Of a stretch of DNA of 64,000 bases, positions 35,219 through 44,541 are shown piece after piece. The position numbers and the translations under genes were made by a program. Origin of the DNA: Streptomyces sp. TG1A-60 (GTDB lineage: Bacteria; Actinomycetota; Actinomycetes; Streptomycetales; Streptomycetaceae); NCBI RefSeq assembly GCF_037201975.1, contig NZ_CP147520.1, positions 1,550,001 through 1,614,000 on the forward strand, written 5' to 3'. The notes under the pieces are model-generated. The model saw only the letters and a list, made by a program, of their open reading frames with translations, did no database searches and was not told the origin of the DNA. Every line of letters begins with the position of its first letter. Position 1 is the stretch's first letter.

Positions 35219-38118
35219 GGGGTCTCTCCTGGTCGGTCGGCGGCGGGGTCGAGCAGTTCCGCGAGGTGCAGGGCGCGGATGCCCCGCTCTCCGGCGAGAT
35301 GGTCGATCTGGGTGGCGCAGCTGAAGCCGTCGGCCACGACGACACCCGGTGCGTCCTCGTCGAGGCCGTCGAGACGGGGCTTCAGCGCCAGGTCGGCGAC
35401 GGCCATCGAGGTGGCGTAGTGCTGCTCCTCGAAGCCGAAGTTTCCGGCGAGTCCGCAGCAGCCCTCGGCCTCGTCGACCTTCCGCACGCCGAGGCGGCGC
35501 AGCAGGTCGCGGGGGCGGCGGCCGGCGAAGGTGGCGTACTCGTGGCAGTGGGTCTGCAGGACGACGTCGTCCGGCATTTCCGGGGGCGTCCAGTCCGGCG
35601 CGGCGAGGTCGGTGAGGGCGCCGGTGAGGGTGTGGACGCGGGCCGCGACGCGCCGGGCCGCGTCGGTGTCGAGGAGTTCGGGCACGTCACGTCTGAGCGC
35701 CGCGGCGCAACTGGGCTCGGCGACGACGATGGGCCGGTCGTCGCCGTCGTCCAGGCGGGCGACCGTACGGGCCATGACACGGCGGGCGACGGACAGTTGG
35801 CCGGTGCTGACCCAGGTCAGGCCGCAGCACAGGTCGTCCTCGGCCGTGCAGGGGAGGCCGGCGTCGGCGAGCACACGGCTCACGGCTCCGGCGACCTCGG
35901 GGCGGAAGGCGCGCGTGAAGCTGTCGACGAAGAGCAGCGCCTTGGGCGGCTCGGCCGTCCGCGCCGCGCGCAGGACCCCGCGCAGGGCGCGCCGGGAGGT
36001 GAAGGCGGGGATCCGGCGCCGCGTGGTCACACCGCCGAGGCGGGCGAGCAGTCTGCCGACCGGGCCGCGCAGCAGGGCGTTCACCGGCCGGGCCGCGTAG
36101 CCGGCGAGGGCGGAGGTCAGGGGCAGCCAGCCCAGCGAGTAGTGGGAGCGCGGCCTGAGCCGGCCCTTGTAGTGCTGGTGCAGGAACTCCGCCTTGTAGG
36201 TGGCCATGTCGACGCCGACCGGGCAGTCGCTGGAGCACGCCTTGCAGGACAGGCACAGGTCGAGGGCGTCCTTGACCTCGGCCGAGCGCCAGCCGTCCTG
36301 GACGGTCCCGCCCCGCACCATCTCCTGGAGCAGCCGGGCCCGGCCGCGCGTGGAGTCGTTCTCCTCGCCCGTGGCCCGGTAGCTGGGGCACATCACGCCG
36401 CCCGCGTCGCTGCGGCAGCGGCCGACGCCGACGCAGCGGCGCACGGCACCCGCGAAGCCGTCCTCGTCGTGCGGGAAGGAGAAGAGCGACTCGACGGGCA
36501 GCACGGCGGAGGGCGTGTGCAGCGCGAGATCGGCGTCCAGGGGCGCCGGGGCCACGATGACGCCCGGGTTCAGCAGCCCGTCGGGGTCGAAGACCTCCTT
36601 GAAGGCGGCGAACGCCTGGATCATCCGGTGGCTGTACATGGCCTCCAGCAGCTCACCGCGCGCCCGTCCGTCGCCGTGCTCGCCCGACAGTGTGCCGCCG
36701 TGCTCGACGACCAGGGCCGCCGCCTCGGTGAGGAAGCGGCGGGCCGCGGCCCGGCCGGGGTCCGTGGCGAGGTCGAAGTCGATGCGGACATGGACGCAGC
36801 CGGCGCCGAAGTGCCCGTAGAGCACACCGGTCAGGCCGTGTGTGGCCAGCAGCGTACGGAAGTCCCGCAGATAGCCGGGAAGGTCCTCGGGCGCGACCGC
36901 CGCGTCCTCCCAGCCGGGCCAGGACTCCCCGCCGTCGACGAGGCGGGCGGCGAGCCCGGCCCCGTCCTCGCGGACCCGCCACAGCGAGCGCCGCTCGGCC
37001 GTGCTCTCCACGACCCGCCCGCCGGTCGTCCGGCCCCGGGCCTTGAGCACGTCCAGCAGTTCGGCGGCGCGGGTGTTCACCGTGGCCTGGTCGTCGCCGT
37101 CGAGTTCCACGTACAGCCAGGCCCGCCCGTCGGGCAGCCCGGTGACGGAGTCGGGGCCGCGGCGTGCGCGCATGGTGGCGACGATCGCCTCGTCCATGCC
37201 CTCCACGGCGGTGGGGTTCCAGCGCAGGATCTCCGGGATGTCCTCGGCGGCGTCCACGACGTCGTCGTAGCCGAGGGTGAGCAGCGTCGCGGCCTGTGCG
37301 GTCGCCACCAGGCGGACCGTCGCGGCGGTGACGACCGCACAGGAGCCCTCGGTGCCGACCAGGGCACGGGCCACGTCGAACCCGTGCTCGGGCAGCAGGT
37401 GGTGCAGCTGGTAGCCGGAGACCTGGCGCGGGATACGGCCCAGTTCGGTGCGGATCGGCGCCAGGTTGGCGTCGATGAGCCGCCGTACGTCCGCTTCGAG
37501 CCGGGCGACGCGCCGCACGGCGTCCGGGTCGTCCGGGTCGGCGGCGCGCAGTCCGGTGCGGTCGGCGACGGCACGTACGCCGTCTGCCGTCACGATCTCC
37601 AGGGACTCGATGTGGCCGCCGGTACGGCCGTGCCGCACCGACCGGTTGCCGCAGGCGTCGTTGCCGATCATCCCGCCGAGGGTGCACCGGCTGTGCGAGG
37701 ACGGATCGGGGCCGAAGTCCAGCCCGTACGGCGCGGTGGCGCCGCGCAGCGCGTCGAGGACCACCCCGGCCTCGACGCGCGCGGTGCGGGCCCGCGGGTC
37801 GATGTCGAGGATCCGGTTCATGTGGCGGGAGAAGTCCAGGACGGCGCCCGGCCCGACCGCGTTGCCCGCCATGCTGGTGCCGCCGCCGCGCGCGGTGACC
37901 GCAACGCCCGTCGCGCGGCAGGCCCGCACCACCGCGACCACGTCGTCGGCGGTACGCGGGAACACCACGGCGAGCGGCGGCACCCGGTAGTTGGAGGCGT
38001 CGTAGGCGTAGAGGCCGGTGGCGCCGGGGCCGGTCTCCACACGCAGTCCGGGAGCGGTCTCGGCGAGTCTCGCGACCAGCGGCTCCACGGTCGTGGCGGG
38101 CGCGGCGGTCTCCGTCAT
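35215..38118 (-). CDS. FAD-linked dehydrogenase fused to 4Fe-4S/CCG module
   Basis: A 967-residue fusion. An FAD_binding_4 domain (LAVVFPRTADDVVAVVRACR, GGGTSMAGNAVG, GGMIGNDACGN) and an FAD-oxidase C-terminal domain (HFGAGCVHVRIDF, GTLSGEHGDGR) precede ferredoxin clusters (CLSCKACSSDCPVGVD) and two cysteine-rich CCG domains (CCGLTW; CCGLAGNFGFEEQHY). The family oxidises D-2-hydroxyacids and feeds electrons to the quinone pool. It overlaps both gabT and gabD by four bases. Its substrate here could be 2-hydroxyglutarate, lactate or 4-hydroxybutyrate; not decidable. Confidence 0.9.
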   Translation of the reverse strand: MTETAAPATTVEPLVARLAETAPGLRVETGPGATGLYAYDASNYRVPPLAVVFPRTADDVVAVVRACRATGVAVTARGGGTSMAGNAVGPGAVLDFSRHMNRILDIDPRARTARVEAGVVLDALRGATAPYGLDFGPDPSSHSRCTLGGMIGNDACGNRSVRHGRTGGHIESLEIVTADGVRAVADRTGLRAADPDDPDAVRRVARLEADVRRLIDANLAPIRTELGRIPRQVSGYQLHHLLPEHGFDVARALVGTEGSCAVVTAATVRLVATAQAATLLTLGYDDVVDAAEDIPEILRWNPTAVEGMDEAIVATMRARRGPDSVTGLPDGRAWLYVELDGDDQATVNTRAAELLDVLKARGRTTGGRVVESTAERRSLWRVREDGAGLAARLVDGGESWPGWEDAAVAPEDLPGYLRDFRTLLATHGLTGVLYGHFGAGCVHVRIDFDLATDPGRAAARRFLTEAAALVVEHGGTLSGEHGDGRARGELLEAMYSHRMIQAFAAFKEVFDPDGLLNPGVIVAPAPLDADLALHTPSAVLPVESLFSFPHDEDGFAGAVRRCVGVGRCRSDAGGVMCPSYRATGEENDSTRGRARLLQEMVRGGTVQDGWRSAEVKDALDLCLSCKACSSDCPVGVDMATYKAEFLHQHYKGRLRPRSHYSLGWLPLTSALAGYAARPVNALLRGPVGRLLARLGGVTTRRRIPAFTSRRALRGVLRAARTAEPPKALLFVDSFTRAFRPEVAGAVSRVLADAGLPCTAEDDLCCGLTWVSTGQLSVARRVMARTVARLDDGDDRPIVVAEPSCAAALRRDVPELLDTDAARRVAARVHTLTGALTDLAAPDWTPPEMPDDVVLQTHCHEYATFAGRRPRDLLRRLGVRKVDEAEGCCGLAGNFGFEEQHYATSMAVADLALKPRLDGLDEDAPGVVVADGFSCATQIDHLAGERGIRALHLAELLDPAADRPGETP

Positions 38119-39383
38119 CGGTCCGACGCCCCTGAGGTGCCAGCCTCCACCGCGGTCGCCCACGCCTGAAGGCCCTCGTCGACCGCCGTCTCGTCGATCA
38201 CCAGCGCCGGGATCATGCGCACGACCTGGTTCCAGGCGCCGCACAGCAGCAGGAGCAGTCCCTGGTCGACGGCGGCGCGCTGCACGCGGGCGGCGGTCTC
38301 GGGGTCCGGGCCGCCGTCCTCGGTGACGAACTCGGTGGCCAGCATCAGCCCCAGGCCCCGTACGTCCCCGATGCCCGGCGTCCGGTCGGCCACCGCCTCC
38401 AGGCCCTGGCGCAGCCGCGCGCCCATGGCCTCGGCGTTCTCGACGAGCTTCTCGTCGCGTACGACGTCGAGGGTGGCGCAGGCCGCGGCGCAGGCGACGG
38501 CGTTGGCGCCGTACGTGCCGCCCTGGGAGCCCGGCCACGCCTTGCTCATCAGCTCCTCGGGGGCGGCGATGCCCGACAGCGGGAAGCCACTGGCCAGGCC
38601 CTTGGCGGTGACGAGGATGTCCGGGGTGACACCGAAGTGGTCGTGGCCCCAGAAGCGGCCGGTGCGGCCCACGCCGGTCTGCACCTCGTCCAGGATCAGC
38701 AGGAATCCGTGGCGGTCCGCACGCTCCCGCAGGCCCTCCAGGAAGGCGCGGGTGGCGGGCACGTATCCGCCCTCGCCGAGGACCGGCTCGACGATCACCG
38801 CGGCCGTGTCGGCGGGCGAGGAGATCGTCTGGAGGGTGTAGTCCAGCTCCCTCAGGGCGAAGCTGGTGGCCGCCTCCTCGTCCCAGCCGTAGCGGTAGGC
38901 CGTCGGGAAGGGCGTGACGACCACGCCGCTCATCAGGGGCGAGAACCCGGACCGGAAGCGGGTGCCGGAGGTCGTCATGGAGGCGGCGGCGACGGTACGG
39001 CCGTGGAAGCCGCCGTGGCAGACCAGGACGTTCGGGCGGCCGGTGGCCTGCCGGGCCAGCCGCAGCGCGGCCTCCACCGCCTCGCTGCCGGAGTTGGTGA
39101 AGAACAGACTGTCGAGCCCGGCCGGCAGCACCTCACCGAGCTTCTCCACGAGCCGCCGCAGCGGCTGGTGCATGACGGTCGTGTACTGGCCGTGGACGAG
39201 CGTGGCCACCTGCTCCTGCGCCGCCGCCACCACCTGGGGATGGCAGTGTCCGGTGCTGGTGACGCCGATGCCGGCGGTGAAGTCGAGGTAACGGCGACCG
39301 TCCTCGCCGTAGAGGTGGACGCCCTCGCCCCGGGCCGCCACCACGGGGGTGGCCTGGCGAAGGTGCGGCGACAGTGCGGTCAT
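38115..39383 (-). CDS. gabT: 4-aminobutyrate aminotransferase-type class III PLP enzyme
   Basis: About 422 residues from ATG 39383 (MTALSPHLRQ), with GGGAGA upstream; ATG 39440 is possible. PLP-site motifs: NSGSEAVEAALRLARQATGR, CHGGFHGRTVAAASMT, LILDEVQTGVGRTGRFW, and the Schiff-base Lys in VTAKGLASGFPLSG. Arg-rich substrate elements fit GABA or a related omega-amino acid. First gene of an overlapping trio ending in gabD, and divergent from the PucR regulator. Confidence 0.87.
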   Translation of the reverse strand: MTALSPHLRQATPVVAARGEGVHLYGEDGRRYLDFTAGIGVTSTGHCHPQVVAAAQEQVATLVHGQYTTVMHQPLRRLVEKLGEVLPAGLDSLFFTNSGSEAVEAALRLARQATGRPNVLVCHGGFHGRTVAAASMTTSGTRFRSGFSPLMSGVVVTPFPTAYRYGWDEEAATSFALRELDYTLQTISSPADTAAVIVEPVLGEGGYVPATRAFLEGLRERADRHGFLLILDEVQTGVGRTGRFWGHDHFGVTPDILVTAKGLASGFPLSGIAAPEELMSKAWPGSQGGTYGANAVACAAACATLDVVRDEKLVENAEAMGARLRQGLEAVADRTPGIGDVRGLGLMLATEFVTEDGGPDPETAARVQRAAVDQGLLLLLCGAWNQVVRMIPALVIDETAVDEGLQAWATAVEAGTSGASDR

Positions 39384-39625
39384 GGTCGTCTCCCGGCCGT
39401 GTGTCGTGGTCTGCGTGACCTGGGTGGTCTGCTCCGGCATCCCGAGCATCCAGGCCGCCCGGGAACGCGACAACACGTGATGTGTCCGGCGGGGGCCCGG
39501 TGTTCGGACGTTGTGTCAACCTCGGGCGGCAGGACGGCGCGCGCTGCCCCGTACGCCCCGGTCGAAACATCTCTTGCGCAGGTCAGCGCGGCTTGTCAGA
39601 GTGACCGGGCAGGTAGGGAGTCACC

Positions 39626-41296
39626 GTGACCGAGAACCATCAGGCGCCACCGCCGCCACCGCCGGACTCCGGCGACCGGGGCGGCGCCGCGCCCGGCCGT
39701 CCCCCGACCGTCGCCGACGTTCTGGCGCTCCCCGTCCTGACCGCCGGGCAGCCGCAGGTCGTCACCGGCGTGAGCGGGCTCGACCAGCCCGTGCGCTGGG
39801 TCCACATCACCGAGCTGACCGACCCCGCCTCCTTCCTCAAGGGCGGCGAACTGGTCCTGACCACCGGCATGCCCCTGCCCGAGGAGCCGGCCGGCGTACG
39901 CCGCTACGTCGACGAGTTGGCCGACATCGGTGCCGCGGCCCTGGTCATCGAACTGGTCCGCCGCTACCACCGGCCGCCCGACGCCCTGGTCCACGCCTGC
40001 CGGGCCCGTGGGCTCCCCCTCGTCACCCTGGCCAAGGACGTCAACTTCCTGGAGGTCACCCAGGTCGTCCACGCCCTCATCCTGGGCAACCAGGCGGAGG
40101 TGATGCGCCGGACCCAGCGCGTCCACGAGGCGTTCACCGCCCTGACGCTGCGCGGCGCCGGACCGGAGGACGTCGTACGGGCCGCCGCGGAGATGAGCGG
40201 TCACACGGTCGTCCTGGAGAACCTGGTCCACCAGGCGCTGGTCTGCGAGCCCTCCGGGCACACGGTCGAGGTGGCGCTCACCGGCTGGGAACAGCGCTCC
40301 CGGGCGACACCGCCGGCCGACCGCACGGCCGTCTCCGGCCCCGAGAGCTGGCTGGTGGCGCCCGTGGAGTACCAGGGCGAACGGTGGGGCCGCGCCGTCA
40401 TGCTGCCCGCTCCGCCCGGCCCGGGCGTCACTCGGTCCTTCGGCCCCGAGGACGTCACGGTCCTGGAGAGAACGGCGATGGCCCTCACCATCGCCCGCCT
40501 CATCCACCCCACGCCCTGGGAACGCGTCGCACACCGCAACGTCCTGCGCGACCTCGTGGAACAGCGCCACCTCTCCCCCGCCGACGCCGAGGCCCGGGTG
40601 GCCGCACTGGGCCTGCCCACGCGGGACTCCCGTTTCGTCGCGGTGCTGACGGACGTCCCGCGCGAGGACGACACGACGAAGGCGGAAGCCCTCCTGTCCG
40701 ACGACCTCAGAACGAAGGGAGTCCAGGCCCTCACCGGCCTGCTCGGCCCGGCCCGCCTCGGCATCCTGCTGTCCCTGCGCCCCGACCAGCCGTGGCGGCC
40801 CGTCGTCGAGCAGCTGGGCCGCACCGCGCTGGGAGTCACGCCGGGTGCCGCGGTGAGCGTCGGCGGCGCGACGACGGATCTCCCGGAGGTCGCCCGCTCC
40901 TTCCGCGAGGCGATCCGCGTCGCCGAGGCGACCGAACCCGGCCGGCCGCTGCCCGCCGGACGCTCCTACCACGAACGGTCCGACATCGGCCTGCGCAGCC
41001 TCCTCTTCGCCCTCCGCGCGGACACCCGGATCCAGGACTACGCAGAACGCCGGCTCGGCCGGCTCGTCGACCACGACACCGCGCACGGCACCGACCTGCT
41101 GACCACCCTGCGCCACTACCTGGACGCGGCCGGCAACAAGACGGTCGCGGCCCGCCACGGCGGCCTCTCCCGGGAGACCGTCTACCAACGCCTGCGCACC
41201 ATCGAACGCCTCCTCGACTGCGACCTCGAATCCGGAGGGCAGCGCACCGAACTCCACGTGGCCCTCACGGCACTTGACGTCCTGCGGGCCCGCTGA
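39626..41296 (+). CDS. PucR-family transcriptional activator
   Basis: A 556-residue regulator. N-terminal PucR domain (TVADVLALPVLTAGQPQVVTGVSGLDQPVRWVHITEL), a GGDEF-like CdaR middle, and the C-terminal HTH_30 (LLTTLRHYLDAAGNKTVAARHGGLSRETVYQRLRTIERLL). GTG start after AGGGAG. Divergent from gabT across 242 bases, so it probably activates the GABA operon in response to the substrate, as GabR/PucR-type regulators do. Confidence 0.9.
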   Translation: MTENHQAPPPPPPDSGDRGGAAPGRPPTVADVLALPVLTAGQPQVVTGVSGLDQPVRWVHITELTDPASFLKGGELVLTTGMPLPEEPAGVRRYVDELADIGAAALVIELVRRYHRPPDALVHACRARGLPLVTLAKDVNFLEVTQVVHALILGNQAEVMRRTQRVHEAFTALTLRGAGPEDVVRAAAEMSGHTVVLENLVHQALVCEPSGHTVEVALTGWEQRSRATPPADRTAVSGPESWLVAPVEYQGERWGRAVMLPAPPGPGVTRSFGPEDVTVLERTAMALTIARLIHPTPWERVAHRNVLRDLVEQRHLSPADAEARVAALGLPTRDSRFVAVLTDVPREDDTTKAEALLSDDLRTKGVQALTGLLGPARLGILLSLRPDQPWRPVVEQLGRTALGVTPGAAVSVGGATTDLPEVARSFREAIRVAEATEPGRPLPAGRSYHERSDIGLRSLLFALRADTRIQDYAERRLGRLVDHDTAHGTDLLTTLRHYLDAAGNKTVAARHGGLSRETVYQRLRTIERLLDCDLESGGQRTELHVALTALDVLRAR

Positions 41297-41481
41297 ACCG
41301 CCGTGACGAGCCGCCCCCGCATGCGAGCGGCGCCCGGGGCCCGACGTGGACAGCACTTCCACCCGCCCCGGCCTTCTCGCCGGGCAGACCGCCGCCCCGC
41401 CCGCGTCCCGCACCGCGCTCCTGGACACCGCCGACGGTACGGCTGTCGAGTCGAAGGGCCGCCGAGTCCGCCGTGCGGAGA

Positions 41482-42297
41482 TCAGCTCCGGGCCGGGGTG
41501 AGGAGGACGAAGTCGGCGTTCGACGGGTCGAGGCAGACCGCCAGGCGGCCGACGCCCTCCGCGTCCTCCGGTCCCATCTGCACACTGCCGCCGTTCTCGG
41601 TGACCCGGGCGACCGCGGCGTCGCAGTCGTCGACGGCGAAGACAGGGTGCCAGTACGGCCGCCCGTTCGCCAGGGCGAGGGCCTGCGCGCCGAGCTCCAT
41701 GAGGCCGCCCTGCATGCGCTCCTCGGGAAGCCCGGTGGGTGTGATGAGGCTGTACGTACCTCCGCCGCCCGGCATCGGCATGTCGCCGAACTCCCAGCCG
41801 AAGATCCCGCCGTAGAACTCCTTGGCCGCCGCCGCGTCCGTCGTGTACAGCTCGGTCCAGGACAGCGAACCCGGCTCGTCCGCCAGCTCGAAGCCCGTGT
41901 TCTTCCCCGGCTGCCACACGGCGAACTGGCCCCCGAGCGGGTCGCTGTACTGCGCCATCCGGCCCCAGTCGCCGAGGTCCCTCGGTGCCACCCGCACCGT
42001 GCCACCCGCCCGCTCCACGGCCTGGGTCGTGGCGTCCGCGTCGGTGACGGTGTAGTAGATCATCCAGGCGGAACGGGCGCCCTCCTCGGTGAGCCGGCCG
42101 AGCCCTCCGACGACCTTGCCGTCCTTCCGGAAGGCTCCGCCTTCGCCTTCCGTCTCCTCCCCCTCGCCCGCGCCGTCGCTCATGGACTCGTACTCCCAGC
42201 CGAGCACCGCGCCGTAGAAGGCCGCCGCGGCCGGGACGTCGGGCGCACCGAGATCGAGCCAGCAGGGCGAGCCGGGAGTCAGGTCAGTGGTGATCAC
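41482..42297 (-). CDS. VOC-superfamily protein with two glyoxalase-like repeats
   Basis: A 271-residue duplicated VOC fold: repeat 1 CWLDLGAPDVPAAAAFYGAVLGWEY to FAVWQPGK, repeat 2 SWTELYTTDAAAAKEFYGGIFGWEF to VLLTPARS. These hydroxylase-like VOC proteins are abundant in Streptomyces, and metal ligands are only partly conserved. An acidic insert (GAGEGEETEGEGG) interrupts repeat 1. No operon partner. Function unknown. Confidence 0.88.
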   Translation of the reverse strand: MITTDLTPGSPCWLDLGAPDVPAAAAFYGAVLGWEYESMSDGAGEGEETEGEGGAFRKDGKVVGGLGRLTEEGARSAWMIYYTVTDADATTQAVERAGGTVRVAPRDLGDWGRMAQYSDPLGGQFAVWQPGKNTGFELADEPGSLSWTELYTTDAAAAKEFYGGIFGWEFGDMPMPGGGGTYSLITPTGLPEERMQGGLMELGAQALALANGRPYWHPVFAVDDCDAAVARVTENGGSVQMGPEDAEGVGRLAVCLDPSNADFVLLTPARS

Positions 42298-42879
42298 GAG
42301 GATTCCCCCTTCGCGTTCGCAGGTCCTGTGATGTCAGCCTGACACCCGACACTGACACCCGCCCGTCGGCGCCCACGCGTTCGGCGAGGCGGGCGGGGAA
42401 CGTCTCGGGGTCCTCGACGTGGGTGACGATGTGGAACCGGTCGCACCGCCATGCGAAGCCGAGCCCGGGCCGGCTCGCCGTGGGCTTGCCCCGTGAAGGA
42501 CTACGGCATCCCGGGCATCCCGGACAGAGCCGCCCCGGACGGCATCGTCCCGGACGGCAGTTCGAACTCCGCCGCCTCGAACGGCTTGCCCACCCACGCC
42601 GAGCGGCGGGCCCGGGGGCAGAGGTCGAGAATGTCGACGGTGGCGCAGGCATCGCTCGACCTCGGCGATCAGCTCGTCCACTCTCGCTGAGGGCGCACGC
42701 GCGACACGGGCGACACGGGCGCGGGGCACGGGGCCGTCAGCCGTGGGGTCCACCGTCACGACGCTGCGCCGAACCACCGCTCACGCCCCCTCGTGGGCCG
42801 GTCCGCCTGCCCGGCTCCTGCCGAGGGCCGGTTAAGGTGACCAGGCGAATCGAACGTACGCAGGGCTGGCGGAGGACAC
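42298..42879. other. Unassigned 580-base region, possibly decayed coding DNA
   Basis: On the minus strand, peptide-like stretches occur in different frames (VDELIAEVERCLRH; ATVDILDLCPRARRSAWVGK; RFHIVTHVEDPETFPARLAERV) without an intact start or continuous frame. They may be the ruins of one gene, but I recognise no family. The kinase promoter should also be here. Confidence 0.35.
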
Positions 42880-44541
42880 GTGGTGTCGGACGTAGGACGG
42901 CTCATCGCCGGGCGCTACCGGCTCACGGAGCAGATAGGCCGCGGCGGCATGGGCACGGTGTGGCGGGCCGGGGACGAGGTCCTCGACCGCCAGGTCGCGG
43001 TGAAGCGGCTGCATGTGCAGCCGCATCTGTCGCCCGACGACCTGGTCACCCTGTACGAGCGCACCCGCCGCGAGGCCCGCAGCGCGGCCCGGATCGCGCA
43101 CCCCAACGTGATCGTCGTCCATGACGTCGTCGACGACCATCTGGGCGACGCCGAAGGCGGCACGGGTGACGGCCGGCCCTGCATCGTCATGGAGTACGTC
43201 CCGGCGCCCACGCTCGCCGATCTCCTCACCGACGGCCGGACCCTCCCGCCCGAGGAGGCGGCTCGGGTCGGTCTGGGCATGGTGGCCGCGCTGCGCGCCG
43301 CACACGCCGCCGGCGTACTGCACCGCGACGTCAAGCCCGGCAACGTCCTGCTCGGCGCCGAGGGCCGCGTCGTGCTCACCGACTTCGGTATCGCGATGAC
43401 CGCCGACGCCTCGACCCTGACCAGAACCGGCGAGATGGTCGGCTCCATCCACTACATGGCCCCGGAGCGGATCCGCGGCCAGAAGCCGGGCCCGCCCTCG
43501 GACCTGTGGGCCCTGGGCGCGACCCTCTACCAGGCGGTGGAGGGCCGCCCGCCCTTCCGCCGCCTCACGGCGATGGAGGCCGCGTACGCCATCGCCGTCG
43601 ACCCCCTGGAGCCCATGAAGCAGGGCGGCGCCCTGGAACCGCTCGTCGAGGCGCTCCTCGCCAAGGACCCCGCCGACCGTCCCACGACCGCGCAGACGGA
43701 ACGGGCGCTGCGCGCCGTGGTGTCCGGAGCGGCCACGATCGCCCTGCCGGTGCCGGGACCCGGGCACTCCTTCGGCGAGGATCCGTCCCCCGGGGGCTCG
43801 CCGGCCGACCGGGGAACCGGTCCGGCCGCGGATCGGCGGTCGCAGCGCGACGGTGGCCGAGCCGGGGCGGGCCGGGGTGGCTCACCGGCCGACGCGGGCC
43901 CGGGGGCGGACCGTTCCACGCGTCCGGGCCGGGGCAGGCGCCGGGCCCTCCTCCAGGTCGCCGTCGCCGTGACCGTGGCCGCCGCGATCGTCGGGGCGGC
44001 GCTCTACACGGGGTCGGACCCCGACGGGGAGTCCGCATCGCCGAGCGGCGGAAACTCGGCCGGGCCCGCCCCGTCCCCCTCCCCCTCCCCCGTCCCCGTC
44101 GGCTTCCACCTGGTCACGGACCAGAGCCTCGGGGTCTCCTTCCCCGTCCCGGACGGCTGGAAGGCGGGCAGGCGGACGGCCGAGCAGGTCACCTACACGG
44201 ACCAGGCCGGCCTGGTCGAGCTCACGATCGGCGTCGTGGACCCGGCCGGTTCGCACCCCATGGCCCACTTCGAGGACATCGAGGCGAACACCAAGGTCAA
44301 CTACCCGACGTCGTACCGAAGACTGCGCATGCAGCGGACCACCTTCCGTGGGCAGCCGGCGGCCGTCTGGGAGTTCACCTTCCACGGGCGGGCCCGAGCC
44401 TTCCGCGCCATCGACCTCGGATACGGCCGCGAAGGCGAACGGGAGTACGACATCTATCTGTCGGCCCCGGACACCGAATGGGACACTCACCGGCCGGTCT
44501 TCGACAAGGTCAGGGACGGCTTCGCCGCGGGCGTCTCCTGA
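42880..44541 (+). CDS. Membrane Ser/Thr protein kinase (Hanks type)
   Basis: A 553-residue kinase. Kinase domain residues about 10-270: GRGGMGTVW loop, VAVKRL lysine, HRDVKPGNVLL catalytic loop, TDFGIAMT, MAPERIRG. A Gly/Ser/Pro-rich juxtamembrane region follows, then one TM helix (LLQVAVAVTVAAAIVGAALY). The extracellular domain of about 150 residues (FHLVTDQSLGVSFPVPDGWK...) has no PASTA repeats. GTG start after GGAGGA. Its last 55 bases overlap the convergent glycosyltransferase gene. Confidence 0.93.
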   Translation: MVSDVGRLIAGRYRLTEQIGRGGMGTVWRAGDEVLDRQVAVKRLHVQPHLSPDDLVTLYERTRREARSAARIAHPNVIVVHDVVDDHLGDAEGGTGDGRPCIVMEYVPAPTLADLLTDGRTLPPEEAARVGLGMVAALRAAHAAGVLHRDVKPGNVLLGAEGRVVLTDFGIAMTADASTLTRTGEMVGSIHYMAPERIRGQKPGPPSDLWALGATLYQAVEGRPPFRRLTAMEAAYAIAVDPLEPMKQGGALEPLVEALLAKDPADRPTTAQTERALRAVVSGAATIALPVPGPGHSFGEDPSPGGSPADRGTGPAADRRSQRDGGRAGAGRGGSPADAGPGADRSTRPGRGRRRALLQVAVAVTVAAAIVGAALYTGSDPDGESASPSGGNSAGPAPSPSPSPVPVGFHLVTDQSLGVSFPVPDGWKAGRRTAEQVTYTDQAGLVELTIGVVDPAGSHPMAHFEDIEANTKVNYPTSYRRLRMQRTTFRGQPAAVWEFTFHGRARAFRAIDLGYGREGEREYDIYLSAPDTEWDTHRPVFDKVRDGFAAGVS

